Assembly: GCA_013151965.1 (NCBI GenBank)
Contig: JAADHF010000085.1
Span: forward strand, 1 to 59,723
DNA from: Spirochaetota bacterium
GTDB taxonomy: Bacteria; Spirochaetota; Spirochaetia; SZUA-6
Reading direction: 5' to 3'
DNA: 59,723 bases
The notes below the pieces were generated by a model that saw only the letters and a list, made by a program, of their open reading frames with translations, ran no database searches and was not told where the DNA came from. Positions 25,465 through 34,360 of this stretch are shown in pieces (the first letter of the stretch is position 1; each line of letters begins with the position of its first letter). A program made the translations under genes and the position numbers.

Positions 25465-26496
25465 ATGCAGGATATAAATATCTGTATTGTAGATGATGAT
25501 CCCGGCGATCTTCAGTTGTTATCGACGATTCTTAAAAAAGAAGGCTATTATGTCTACAAGGCATCATCTGCAGAGGATTTAGAAGCAATACTAGAAAATG
25601 AAGAGATACATATTATTCTGCTGGATGTTATTCTGCCGGGTAAAAATGGTTATCTTGTATGCAAAGAAATACGGAAGAAATATCATCTCGGTTCTCTCCA
25701 GATAGTACTTATTTCCGGTGTGGAAGATGAGAATTATCATGAAAAGGCTCTCGAAGCGGGAGCGGATGATTTTATTAAAAAACCCTTCTCCGTACTGGAA
25801 ATACAATTCAGGGTTAAGGCTGCCGTAATACGGTGGAGAAATCAGCAGAGTTTACTACAGGAACGTGAATTTTACAGAAAAGCCGTTGCAGAGGAAGAGA
25901 GGCTTTCTTCGATAGTCCTTGATCAGAACAGGTATTTGAAAGAAGCAAATGAAAAGATACGTAAATTAAACGAGGAACTTGCAAAAGCAAATAAAGAACT
26001 GGAAAAGATAGCTACATTCGATATGCTTTCCGGAATGCTTAACAGGCGCAGTCTGGATAATAAAATAAGTATTGAAATCGAGCGTGCCCTGCGTTTAAAT
26101 ATTCCCCTTTCCGGAATAATGATCGATGTAGATCATTTTAAACAGGTAAATGATAATTACGGGCATCAATGCGGAGACCGTGTAATCGAAAATATCGGAA
26201 AAATCTGTAATAATCAGCTGCGTAAATACGATTATGCAGGCAGATACGGAGGCGAGGAATTTTTTATTATTCTTCCCAATACAACAAGTGAACAGGCGTT
26301 CCATATAGCTGAAAGGTTTAAAGAGGGTATGGAAAGCTTTTCGATAATGTGCGAGGGCGAACCTATAAAAATTACCGTTTCCATGGGAATTGCTCAATTC
26401 TCTCCGGATGAGACAAGGACAATGTGGATAAAAAGGGCTGATCAGGCGATGTACAGGGCAAAACAGACGGGAAGAAACAGAATAGTACTTGCATAA
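25465..26496 (+). CDS. Response regulator diguanylate cyclase (REC-GGDEF)
   Basis: Makes cyclic di-GMP from two GTP under phosphorylation control. Of 343 residues, 1-125 are a receiver with the acidic pocket at D10-D12 and phospho-acceptor D54. A coiled-coil linker (about 135-185) follows, then a GGDEF domain with an intact active-site GGEEF. An inhibitory-site RKYD lies five residues before GGEEF, as in PleD, so product inhibition is expected. ATG 25465 has AAGGAG 5 nt upstream. No kinase gene is adjacent. Its end lies 2 bp from the convergent ykoC. Confidence 0.95.
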   Translation: MQDINICIVDDDPGDLQLLSTILKKEGYYVYKASSAEDLEAILENEEIHIILLDVILPGKNGYLVCKEIRKKYHLGSLQIVLISGVEDENYHEKALEAGADDFIKKPFSVLEIQFRVKAAVIRWRNQQSLLQEREFYRKAVAEEERLSSIVLDQNRYLKEANEKIRKLNEELAKANKELEKIATFDMLSGMLNRRSLDNKISIEIERALRLNIPLSGIMIDVDHFKQVNDNYGHQCGDRVIENIGKICNNQLRKYDYAGRYGGEEFFIILPNTTSEQAFHIAERFKEGMESFSIMCEGEPIKITVSMGIAQFSPDETRTMWIKRADQAMYRAKQTGRNRIVLA

Positions 26497-26498
26497 GT

Positions 26499-27266
26499 CT
26501 AACCGAGGCTGAAGCGGAAAAGTCCTTTTTTAATTATAATAAAGAATAATCCAAATGCAATAAAGAAATAAGAGACGGCGTATATTGTATCCGTCGGTCT
26601 CCATTTGCTGTTGTGTAAGAATGTACGCTTCTTTGAACCGGAGTCTTCCAGTCCGCGGATATACATGGAAACGGATGCTCTTTCCGCATGTCTGATGGAA
26701 TTAATAAGAATGGTAACTATAAGGGGAATGGTTTCTTTAATCCTGTTTCTCTTTCCCCCGGAACGGATAAGATGTACATTTTTTATTCGTGTAATTTCAC
26801 GTCCGATAAATGGGATTATATTCCAGGCGGTATAAATGGAATATCCGATCCTCGGTGATAAATGTATCTGCTGCATTAATGAATTTACGAGTTCGATAGC
26901 ATTTACAGCTGTAAGATAACTTACGGAAATATAGATAAGTGTAAAACTTCTTAAAAAGATTATAAAGGCCCTTAAAAGGATACGGCTCTGTATCGTAAAA
27001 CCGAAAAGATGATATAAAGCTGAAGATTCTATGGAAGCAGAAAAAAAGAGATTTAAAAAAAACAAACTCACAGGAAGTGTTGTCAACGGCATAAATAGCT
27101 TTAAAAATTCTTTTACTCTTATATGCGAAACCAGAATAGTATTAGCTACAGCTAATGCAAGAAATACTGCAGGTGTGTATATATCAAAGGAAATAAAAAC
27201 AGGAATGGTGTTAATAATTACAGCGATAAGTGCTGCAAGAGGGTTCACGGATACTACCGGTATCAT
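26499..27266 (-). CDS. ykoC: ECF transporter transmembrane (T) component, YkoC-like
   Basis: A 255-residue membrane protein with about five spans and the EcfT cytoplasmic helices, ending in the coupling motif region ASVSMYIRGLED that docks onto the ATPase grooves. It is the last gene of the riboswitch-controlled ykoE-ykoD-ykoC operon and lies 5 bp after ykoD. The thiamine-pyrophosphate riboswitch at the head of the operon identifies the cargo as thiamine or its hydroxymethylpyrimidine moiety. The name rests on operon context and family resemblance. Confidence 0.88.
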   Translation of the reverse strand: MIPVVSVNPLAALIAVIINTIPVFISFDIYTPAVFLALAVANTILVSHIRVKEFLKLFMPLTTLPVSLFFLNLFFSASIESSALYHLFGFTIQSRILLRAFIIFLRSFTLIYISVSYLTAVNAIELVNSLMQQIHLSPRIGYSIYTAWNIIPFIGREITRIKNVHLIRSGGKRNRIKETIPLIVTILINSIRHAERASVSMYIRGLEDSGSKKRTFLHNSKWRPTDTIYAVSYFFIAFGLFFIIIKKGLFRFSLG

Positions 27267-27271
27267 AAATA

Positions 27272-28759
27272 TTATAAAATCCTTTCGTTCAGCCCGGCGG
27301 GCAGATACAGTTCTCCGGGAAAAAGATCCTTATTCGATTCGATATATTCGATGTATCGACCCGGTGAGCCGTTAAAAATTATGGAACCGTCTTTAAAAAA
27401 GAGTATTCTGTCGGAAAGAAAAAAGGCAAATTCGGGATCATGAGTAACAATAACAATTAATGTTCCCTCTTCCTTCAGCCTGTTAAAAGCCTCTGCTGTT
27501 TTATAATATGCATCAAAATCGAGCCCGTAGGTCGGTTCGTCTGCAAGGAGAACAGGTCGTTTATCGCATAAGACTAACTCCAGAGTAAGTCTTCTCTTTT
27601 CCCCCTCGCTCAAGTTATAGGGACTTCGATTCGGAGTTTCGTAAAAATTAAAGAGCGGTTTATATCCGGTAGAAGTAATTCGCATAACATCTTTAAGCTC
27701 TTCACCTACGGACTGGTATAGAAAAAAATATTCCGGATTCTGGGGAAGATAATGCAGGGAGGAGTAAAATTCTCTTTTTTTTAACTTATCTAAAGTTTTT
27801 CCGTTAAAAGAAATATTCTTTTTAGTTTTCTTATAAAATCCTGCAATGTTTTCTATAAACGTGGTTTTGCCCGAGCCGTTAGGGCCCATAACAGCTATAG
27901 TTTCTCCTCTGTACATTTCGACATTTATATTCTTTAAGACTTTCTCTTCTTTGCGGTTATAGGAAAAGGAAAGACCCTTTACGGATATAAAGCTGTCACA
28001 GCTATTACCTCTTTTAATGGGTTTATCAAACGGCATAAAGCCCGGATTATTGCCGGATATGAAGCGTGGCTTTAATTTATGGCTATTATCAGCATTTTTC
28101 AGGAATGCATATTTATCTTCATAAAGGTATATTTCTCCATGATCGTCAAGGTATAATATTTTATCGATATATTTTAGAAATTTTTTAATTCGATGTTCCA
28201 CTATGATGACTGCGGTTTTGTCAGAAACATTTCCAAGAGTTTTAAGAAAGTTATAGGTTGATTCATTGTCGAGAAATGAAGTCGGTTCATCGAGCAGCAG
28301 CAGGTCGGGTTCCGATGCAACTGCGGCGGTTAATGCAACTTTCTGCATTTCACCGCCGGATAATTCAAAGGGTTTTTTATGTTTAAGCCCTGTAATGCCT
28401 GCTTTTCGAATTGCATTATCAGTTTTTTCTTTTATTTCCTCAAGAGGCATACTTCTGTTTTCCATGGAAAAGGCTATTTCTTCTTCTACCGACGGTGTCA
28501 CCATCTGGGACATAGGGTTCTGCATTACAATGCCGGTACTGAAATTATCCCGCAGGATAAGACCTTCGACTTTTGCATAAATAATTTTCGGAATTATTTC
28601 GGCAAGAATATACAGTAAAGTGCTCTTGCCGGTTCCCGAACAGCCGGTAATAAGGAGCCTGTCCCCTTTTTTAATAATGAGGTTTATATTCTTTAGAACA
28701 GGATGCTTCTGTGCTGCAAAAGTTACGGAGACATCCTGCAGGGAGACCAGATAATTCAA
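27272..28759 (-). CDS. ykoD: ECF transporter double ATPase, YkoD-like
   Basis: Two fused ABC ATPase domains in 495 residues. The first has Walker A GCSGTGKST (about 39-47) and signature LSGGE; the second has GPNGSGKTT, a variant LSEGE signature and DEPTYGLD. The open frame runs upstream to 28894 inside ykoE, but TTG 28759 overlaps the ykoE stop in a TTGA arrangement. It starts the protein just before the first strand (NYLVSLQDVSV), so it is preferred. The upstream ribosome site is weak, which fits translational coupling. Confidence 0.9.
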   Translation of the reverse strand: MNYLVSLQDVSVTFAAQKHPVLKNINLIIKKGDRLLITGCSGTGKSTLLYILAEIIPKIIYAKVEGLILRDNFSTGIVMQNPMSQMVTPSVEEEIAFSMENRSMPLEEIKEKTDNAIRKAGITGLKHKKPFELSGGEMQKVALTAAVASEPDLLLLDEPTSFLDNESTYNFLKTLGNVSDKTAVIIVEHRIKKFLKYIDKILYLDDHGEIYLYEDKYAFLKNADNSHKLKPRFISGNNPGFMPFDKPIKRGNSCDSFISVKGLSFSYNRKEEKVLKNINVEMYRGETIAVMGPNGSGKTTFIENIAGFYKKTKKNISFNGKTLDKLKKREFYSSLHYLPQNPEYFFLYQSVGEELKDVMRITSTGYKPLFNFYETPNRSPYNLSEGEKRRLTLELVLCDKRPVLLADEPTYGLDFDAYYKTAEAFNRLKEEGTLIVIVTHDPEFAFFLSDRILFFKDGSIIFNGSPGRYIEYIESNKDLFPGELYLPAGLNERIL

Positions 28760-29331
28760 TTTATATCCCGCTGCCGGAAGATCGATCTTAATGCATCCGT
28801 CTTCCGGACAGCTTTGCCGATAAAATACGAAAGAAGGCCTGCAAGGACGGCACTGCTTATAAGCATCGATGATATCTGGACGACTATTACCCATAAGGCT
28901 AATCCGCTGTAATGCATGTAGAAAAAGTCCAGGACATAGGAAAAAATCCCGGAAAGTATGCCTGCCAGTATCAGAACGGTTAAATTATAGTTTTTATATC
29001 TCATAATCAGAAAAATAATTTCAGCTCCCACACCCTGAACAAGCCCCCAGAGCAGGGCGGTTATTCCCCACTGTGTTATAAAAGTTTCTACCAATGCTGC
29101 TATAAGTTCTCCGAAAAGCGCAGCTCCCGGTTTTCTGATCAGAAAGGGTATAAGTGTTCCCCCTGTAAACCAGAACCCTATGAACAGGTAGTTAAGTCCG
29201 ACTGCCGTTAAAGGTGCAGTAAGCCCGTAAACCAGGCTCCATCCCCACCATACGATACCGAGAATAACAGAGACAACTACAAGAATGACTATTTCGTTTA
29301 AGCGCCATCTTTTTTCCGCGGTGTACATCAT
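28756..29331 (-). CDS. ykoE: ECF transporter substrate-binding (S) component, YkoE family
   Basis: A 191-residue membrane protein with five to six spans that captures the substrate. Patterns such as WWGWSLVYGLTAPL and the WFTGGTLIPFLIRKPGAALFGELIA stretch recall the YkoE family, proposed to import thiamine or hydroxymethylpyrimidine. ATG 29331 has AAGGAG 7 nt upstream. A TPP riboswitch in the leader gives independent support for the substrate class. Confidence 0.9.
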   Translation of the reverse strand: MMYTAEKRWRLNEIVILVVVSVILGIVWWGWSLVYGLTAPLTAVGLNYLFIGFWFTGGTLIPFLIRKPGAALFGELIAALVETFITQWGITALLWGLVQGVGAEIIFLIMRYKNYNLTVLILAGILSGIFSYVLDFFYMHYSGLALWVIVVQISSMLISSAVLAGLLSYFIGKAVRKTDALRSIFRQRDIN

Positions 29332-29365
29332 ATTATGACTCCTTTCTGCTTTGAGAATAATTTTA

Positions 29366-29463
29366 ATGTGGGGGGGAAATGATTAATTCCTTCGCTGGCA
29401 TTACCCAGAGCAGGTTCAACGGGTATATTCTCAGGCCTCCCTGAAAGGGAAACCACCCCACGT
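29366..29463 (-). promoter_or_regulatory. TPP (thiamine pyrophosphate) riboswitch
   Basis: On the minus strand the conserved core is complete: CTGAGA (29429-29434), ACCCGTTGAACCTG (core GAACCTG at 29411-29417) and TAATGCCAGCG (29393-29403). The closing stem pairs GTGGGG at the 5' end with CCCCAC at the 3' end. It lies 35 nt upstream of ykoE. No clear intrinsic terminator follows, so control may act on translation. Confidence 0.95.
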
Positions 29464-29467
29464 TAAA

Positions 29468-29496
29468 AAAATAATACTATTAAAGTTTATAGTCAA
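29468..29496 (-). promoter_or_regulatory. Predicted promoter of the riboswitch-ykoEDC operon
   Basis: TTGACT (29491-29496) and TATTTT (29468-29473) on the minus strand with 17-bp spacing. Transcription would begin about at the 5' edge of the riboswitch. Confidence 0.55.
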
Positions 29497-30317
29497 TATG
29501 GTGTTTGTTTTAAGGCATGGATTGTTTTCGTTTTATCTTTAAGCATTTTTACAAACCATGAATACATCGCTTTAAGCCGGTTATAAAAGGAATCGGCACG
29601 TTTGCCGGAAACAGGAATGATGCTGTTGAATTGTGCAAAACTTGCACCGTAAAAGAGAATCGATCTGCTGCCGGGAATGATAATGAAATAATTAATAAGT
29701 TTATGCTTGTTTATAAGGGGCACAAACAGGTATTTTATCATGGTAATATTTTCCGTTCTCATAATAATTCTGTCTTTGTTGCTGAAATATTTAACCAGAT
29801 AAATATTTTTCCCTAAAGTTGAATCATGCTGGAAAATATAGAGTTTATTATCAGTGAGGATTTTCTTAAAAAAAGGGTCTTTCACTCTATTTTCTTTATC
29901 CGGGCTGTCGATTACATAAGAATCATAGAATAATATTCTTTCTTTTCTCCTTGTAACAGAGAAATAGTTAATTCCCTTTAAGGTACTTATGGAATGTAGA
30001 ATATTGTATATGAGAAGAAATGTTTTTTCCGAATGTGTATCGATATTATCCATTTGCAGTATCTTAATAAGTTCCACTCCTATGGTGGGCTTTAACTCTT
30101 TTAAGTCATTGGTAATTAAATTCTTGATCTTACTGTCGGAAATAATATTAATGGCCGGATCTTTTCCGAAGCTGTTCATAATTTCATGTTTTTTGATAAG
30201 TTCATTAAAGGTTCCGCGTGTTATAAAGGAAGAAAAGTATTGTGAGTATTCATCTGCAAAAATACTTAAGTTGTATGTTATCAGGAAAAGTATAATTGAA
30301 AATGTTGTTCTATTCAT
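29493..30317 (-). CDS. Secreted protein of unknown function
   Basis: A 274-residue protein with a signal peptide of about 21 residues (ending SIFA), hence periplasmic or outer-membrane. The mature region is helical then strand-rich, with many Lys, Ile and Phe residues. I recognise no motif; it may belong to a spirochaete-limited family. No Shine-Dalgarno precedes ATG 30317, and the predicted promoter would start transcription about 3 nt before the codon. It is divergent from murG, with overlapping promoters. Confidence 0.75.
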   Translation of the reverse strand: MNRTTFSIILFLITYNLSIFADEYSQYFSSFITRGTFNELIKKHEIMNSFGKDPAINIISDSKIKNLITNDLKELKPTIGVELIKILQMDNIDTHSEKTFLLIYNILHSISTLKGINYFSVTRRKERILFYDSYVIDSPDKENRVKDPFFKKILTDNKLYIFQHDSTLGKNIYLVKYFSNKDRIIMRTENITMIKYLFVPLINKHKLINYFIIIPGSRSILFYGASFAQFNSIIPVSGKRADSFYNRLKAMYSWFVKMLKDKTKTIHALKQTPY

Positions 30318-30326
30318 GGTAGTCTG

Positions 30327-30355
30327 ACAATATAATAAAGATTTTAACCTATCAA
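30327..30355. promoter_or_regulatory. Overlapping divergent promoters for the secreted protein and murG
   Basis: Minus strand: TTGATA (30350-30355) and TATTGT (30327-30332), 17 bp apart, serving the secreted-protein gene. Plus strand: a perfect TATAAT (30331-30336) with a poor -35 (TTCTAT, 30308-30313) at 17 bp, serving murG. The -10 elements overlap, so the two polymerases would compete. Confidence 0.45.
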
Positions 30356-30364
30356 GGTGAAAAA

Positions 30365-31468
30365 ATGAAAAAAAGCAGGAACTGTATTGCGGTCAGCGGA
30401 GGAGGAACCGGAGGACATATAATTCCGCTGCTTGCAGTTATAGAGGAACTTAATAAAATATGGGACGGAAAGATAATATGGATCGGTTCGGCTTCTCCTA
30501 TGGATAGATTGATATTGGATTTCGGCGGAATCAAGTATTACAGGATACCTGCCGGAAAACTTAGAAGATATTTTTCTTTTAAAAATATTACAGATGCTGT
30601 AAAAATTATAATGGGTATTATAGTATCATTTATCATACTACTTAAAGAAAAACCTCAACTTCTGTTTTCTAAAGGAGGCTATGTTTCCGTGCCTCCTGTT
30701 CTTGCAGCCTCGCTTCTAAGGATACCTTCCATTACACATGAATCGGATATAGATCCCGGCCTTGCAACCAGAATAAACGCCCGCTTTTCGGAAAAGATAT
30801 TAATTTCCACCGAAGAGACCGCAAAATACTTCGGAGAATCTTTGTCAAAAAAATTAATAGTAACAGGGAATCCCGTACGTTCATCTATACTTCACGGCAG
30901 CAGGGAGAGGGGAAAAAAGAATCTTCCATGTTCCGGTGATAGAAAAATTCTCTTTGTAATGGGAGGAAGTCAGGGTGCTCATTATATCAATACCCTTATA
31001 GAAAGCATAGCAGAGGATTTAAGTAAAAAATACTGTATTATTCATCAGACGGGGATTAAAGATTTTAGACCGGGAAGATTAAAAAATTATTATACTATGA
31101 AATATATAAATGAAGAACTGCCGGATATTCTTGCCGCAAGTGATCTTGTCATCTGCAGGGCCGGAGCCAATACTTTGTGGGAACTTTCGGCATGTAAAAA
31201 AGCTTCCGTATTAATACCTCTTCCCCTTTCCGGCAGCAGAGGAGATCAGATAAGAAATGCAGAGATTTTTAAAAAAGCTCATGCTGCTGTTGTACTGGAT
31301 CAGGATAATTTGACATCCAAGAAGCTTCTTGAAATAATAACAAATCTTCTGGATAATGAAGATAAGCTGATAGTGATGAGAAAGAATGCAGGGAAACTTT
31401 TTAAAGAAGATTCTGCCAGGCTCATAGCAGAAATAATCTTAAGAAATATTCAAATCAACGGAGAGTAG
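30365..31468 (+). CDS. murG: UDP-GlcNAc:undecaprenyl-pyrophosphoryl-MurNAc-pentapeptide transferase
   Basis: Final cytoplasmic step of peptidoglycan precursor synthesis, turning lipid I into lipid II at the inner face of the membrane. The 367-residue GT-B protein has the glycine loop GGGTGGH (12-18), the second loop GGSQGA and the UDP-GlcNAc-binding segment CRAGANTLWE. The start has AAGGTG 6 nt before ATG. It heads a plus-strand run with cvpA, the polymerase subunit and the NtrB/NtrC pair. Confidence 0.95.
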   Translation: MKKSRNCIAVSGGGTGGHIIPLLAVIEELNKIWDGKIIWIGSASPMDRLILDFGGIKYYRIPAGKLRRYFSFKNITDAVKIIMGIIVSFIILLKEKPQLLFSKGGYVSVPPVLAASLLRIPSITHESDIDPGLATRINARFSEKILISTEETAKYFGESLSKKLIVTGNPVRSSILHGSRERGKKNLPCSGDRKILFVMGGSQGAHYINTLIESIAEDLSKKYCIIHQTGIKDFRPGRLKNYYTMKYINEELPDILAASDLVICRAGANTLWELSACKKASVLIPLPLSGSRGDQIRNAEIFKKAHAAVVLDQDNLTSKKLLEIITNLLDNEDKLIVMRKNAGKLFKEDSARLIAEIILRNIQINGE

Positions 31469-31474
31469 AATCCA

Positions 31475-31975
31475 GTGATTACCGGTTTTATAACTATCGA
31501 TTATGTTTTTATTGCGCTTCTGCTGATTCTCTCTATAAGAGGGGCTTACAGGGGTTTTATAAGTGAGCTTTTATCAATGACGGGGATCATTCTCGGACTT
31601 GGACTTGCCGTAGCGTTTTCCAGGTTATCTGCAGATTATCTTGACAAACTGTGGGGCAAATCGAGCTGGAACTTTTTAATTGCATTTCTTGTAATATTTT
31701 TGATTGTCTATATTATCGCAAAGATTTTTGAGGGGTTAATGCACAGACTATTTTCCGCGCTTCACCTGGAAAAACTGGACAGGGTGCTGGGCTTTTTTTT
31801 AGGCATCGGCGAGGGCGTTCTGATCATGGCAATCGTACTTTTTCTGCTTGCATGGCAGCCTTTTTTCGATTCGAAAACCATTCTGGAAAACAGTTTTTTT
31901 TCCAGGCTGCTTCTGCCTTTTATGCCTCCGGCTTCGCTGATTCCATTACCAGAGGTTAATATCGGTAATGTTTAA
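31475..31975 (+). CDS. CvpA-family membrane protein
   Basis: A 166-residue protein with four predicted membrane spans and the CvpA pattern near the N-terminus (LSIRGAYRGFISELLSMTG). The name comes from colicin V production in E. coli, and the general role is not settled. It starts with GTG 31475, 6 bp after murG, and overlaps the next gene by 8 bp. Confidence 0.88.
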   Translation: MITGFITIDYVFIALLLILSIRGAYRGFISELLSMTGIILGLGLAVAFSRLSADYLDKLWGKSSWNFLIAFLVIFLIVYIIAKIFEGLMHRLFSALHLEKLDRVLGFFLGIGEGVLIMAIVLFLLAWQPFFDSKTILENSFFSRLLLPFMPPASLIPLPEVNIGNV

Positions 31976-33197
31976 CAATATTATAGGACAGGTCCAGACT
32001 GTAACCGCTCTTAATAAGGAAATCGCGACAGGTACTCTGCCGCAGTCGCTGTTGTTCTATGGTCCGAAGTATTCGGGTAAACTTTCCACCGCACTGGAAG
32101 CTGCAAGGATTCTCTGCTGTGAGTACGGAACTGCAAAGTGGAGCTGTAATTGTCCTTCGTGTAATTTAAACAGAAACCTGCTTCATCCTGATGTACTGAT
32201 GACCGGTCCGAGATATTTCGGAAACGAAATATCAGCTTCCGGAGATGCATTCCTGCGTACCGGCAGACTTGGTACGCGGTATCTGTTTATAAGGGCCGTG
32301 AGAAAACTTACACGCCGTTTTGATCCGGTTATATGGGATGGAATAAATAGGCCGAACACAATCGGAAATGAGATAAGGGAAATAGAGGGTAAGCTGGATA
32401 TTATTCGTCCCGGAACCGAACTACCTTCTTCCGATGTACTTCAGGAAAATATTGAATCCATTACAGAGTTAAGCCTGGGCCTTGAAAAGGCGGTTACTGC
32501 AAATAATATTGCAATAAAGCAGATTAGAAATATCTCTCTATGGGCGCATATGACGTCCACCGGAAAGAATAAAATAATAATACTGGAAAATGCGGAAGTT
32601 ATGCAGGAATCATCCTCCAATTCGCTTCTTAAGCTGCTGGAAGAACCGCCTCCGGGCATGTATATAATACTTCTGACCAGGAGACGTACCTCCCTTATAC
32701 CGACGATTCTGTCCCGGGTAAGGCAGTACCCGTTCTTTATCCGGTCGAAAACAGAAGTTTCGCTGGTTCTTAAAAAAATATTTAACGAATTATCCGGAAG
32801 TTATGAGAATTTACAGGAATATTTTAATTCCTGGCAGGATATTACTCCCATAGCTTTAGAGAAAGCAGCGGAAAAATTTATGGAAAGTGTTCTTAAAGGA
32901 GACGGGTCTCAGAATCCGCTGTCCGAAATCGACAGAAAAGTCGATATATTCTCGTCGAAAGAAAATGCCGGAGAATTTATCTCGGCTCTTTTAGATGTAT
33001 TGCATTCGCTTTTAAAAAACAGGTTTTTACAGACAGAAAATGATTCGGTTTTATCCGATATTTTTTCCGTGGAAAAAATAAATAAACTTAAAAATATCAT
33101 TTATGATTCATATCAGAACTCTATTACACTCAACATAAAACCATCTCTGGTATTGAACAGCCTATTCTACAATATGAGAGAGGCGGTAAGAGAATGA
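31968..33197 (+). CDS. holB: DNA polymerase III delta'-like clamp-loader subunit
   Basis: A 409-residue AAA+-like protein resembling delta' or DnaX. The N-terminal GQVQTVTALNKEI box, a zinc-binding cysteine group (CC, then CNCPSC), ILENAEVMQESSSNSLLKLLEEPP (Walker B region) and the SRVRQY arginine finger (SRC position) are seen. The Walker A is degenerate (GPKYSGKLS), as expected of a non-hydrolysing delta'. About 80 extra residues between the zinc module and the Walker B region are unusual for the family. Start and end overlap the neighbours, so it is operonic. Confidence 0.82.
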   Translation: MFNNIIGQVQTVTALNKEIATGTLPQSLLFYGPKYSGKLSTALEAARILCCEYGTAKWSCNCPSCNLNRNLLHPDVLMTGPRYFGNEISASGDAFLRTGRLGTRYLFIRAVRKLTRRFDPVIWDGINRPNTIGNEIREIEGKLDIIRPGTELPSSDVLQENIESITELSLGLEKAVTANNIAIKQIRNISLWAHMTSTGKNKIIILENAEVMQESSSNSLLKLLEEPPPGMYIILLTRRRTSLIPTILSRVRQYPFFIRSKTEVSLVLKKIFNELSGSYENLQEYFNSWQDITPIALEKAAEKFMESVLKGDGSQNPLSEIDRKVDIFSSKENAGEFISALLDVLHSLLKNRFLQTENDSVLSDIFSVEKINKLKNIIYDSYQNSITLNIKPSLVLNSLFYNMREAVRE

Positions 33198-34360
33198 GGA
33201 AATTTATTCAAAAAGCCCTTGAAAAACTAAATAAAATGGACAAGGAGCAGATTAAGAATATACTCTGTCATATTTCCGGTGAAAACGAATTATTAGAGAT
33301 GGTTCTTAATTCGATGACCGATGGTGTAGTGGTGATAGATCAACAGTACCGGGTGCTGTTATACAACAAATCTTTTGCACGAATGATGTTGTTTAATCAG
33401 GAAGAAATACCTGATGAGGAATTGTGGAGTATAATAAATGATGAAGAGATTGCAGCTTTTTTAAAAGAGAAACTTATTAATCAGGAAAAGATAATAGATA
33501 AAGAGTTTACCCTTGAAAATTCGATAAACAGGATAATCTCCGTCAGTATTATGCCCCTTGTAAAAGAAAAGAAAGTACAGGGTAATTTAGTCCATATCGA
33601 GGATGTGACAGAGAAAAGATCCAGGGAAGCGAGACTGCGCAGGGCAGAGAGTCTTGCAGCTTTGACAACCCTTGCAGCAGGGGTTGCACATGAGATTAAG
33701 AATCCCTTAGGTTCCATTGGTATTCATCTGCAGCTTATTCAAAAGGAAATCGGCAACAGGGAGGTTATAAAATCGGAAACCATCAGAAAATATCTGGATG
33801 TTATAAATGAAGAAGTGGACAGGCTTAATCGAATTGTTGTGGATTTTCTTTTTGCAGTAAGACCGATGGATACCAAACTTGAAGAGCAGGACCTGAATCA
33901 GGTATTAAAGGATCTTTTTAATTTTCTCCAGTATGAACTTAAAGAATCCGGAGTCAAATTAAAGGTAAAATTAGCGGAGCAGCTTCCCAAAATCAAGATA
34001 GATGAAAAGTATATCAAACAGGCTCTGTTGAATCTTGTCAAAAATTCTCTATATGCAATGCAGGACGGCGGTTCTCTTATCGTTAGAACAGAGAGAGCAG
34101 GCGGAGCAGTCCTTTTAATAATAACCGATACGGGAACGGGAATACCCGATGAAATTCTGGATAAAATATTCGAACCTTATTTTACGACCAAGGATTTCGG
34201 AACCGGTCTCGGTTTAACCCTTGTTTATAAAATAATTAAGGAACACATGGGAGAGATCACAGTAAAATCAAAAGAAGGGGAGGGTACGACTTTCACTATA
34301 AGTTTCCCGATACCTCAAAAGGAGAAGAGATTAATTGATTATAAGGGAGAAGCGGTATGA
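33194..34360 (+). CDS. PAS-domain sensor histidine kinase, NtrB-like
   Basis: A 388-residue cytoplasmic kinase without membrane segments. A PAS domain (about 35-145, with MTDGVVVIDQQYRVLLYN) is followed by HisKA with phospho-accepting H166 in VAHEIKNPLG, and a HATPase domain with DTGTGI and GTGLGLTL boxes. The start and stop overlap both neighbours by 4 bp, so it is translationally coupled to the NtrC-type regulator that follows, its obvious partner. The layout is like Borrelia HK2, which also lacks membrane spans; the signal sensed is unknown. Confidence 0.92.
   Translation: MRKFIQKALEKLNKMDKEQIKNILCHISGENELLEMVLNSMTDGVVVIDQQYRVLLYNKSFARMMLFNQEEIPDEELWSIINDEEIAAFLKEKLINQEKIIDKEFTLENSINRIISVSIMPLVKEKKVQGNLVHIEDVTEKRSREARLRRAESLAALTTLAAGVAHEIKNPLGSIGIHLQLIQKEIGNREVIKSETIRKYLDVINEEVDRLNRIVVDFLFAVRPMDTKLEEQDLNQVLKDLFNFLQYELKESGVKLKVKLAEQLPKIKIDEKYIKQALLNLVKNSLYAMQDGGSLIVRTERAGGAVLLIITDTGTGIPDEILDKIFEPYFTTKDFGTGLGLTLVYKIIKEHMGEITVKSKEGEGTTFTISFPIPQKEKRLIDYKGEAV

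Noticed and set aside
28760-28894. A 45-residue N-terminal extension of the double ATPase.
   Set aside because: It would overlap ykoE by about 139 bp and precedes the ABC fold; TTG 28759 overlaps the ykoE stop and fits coupling.
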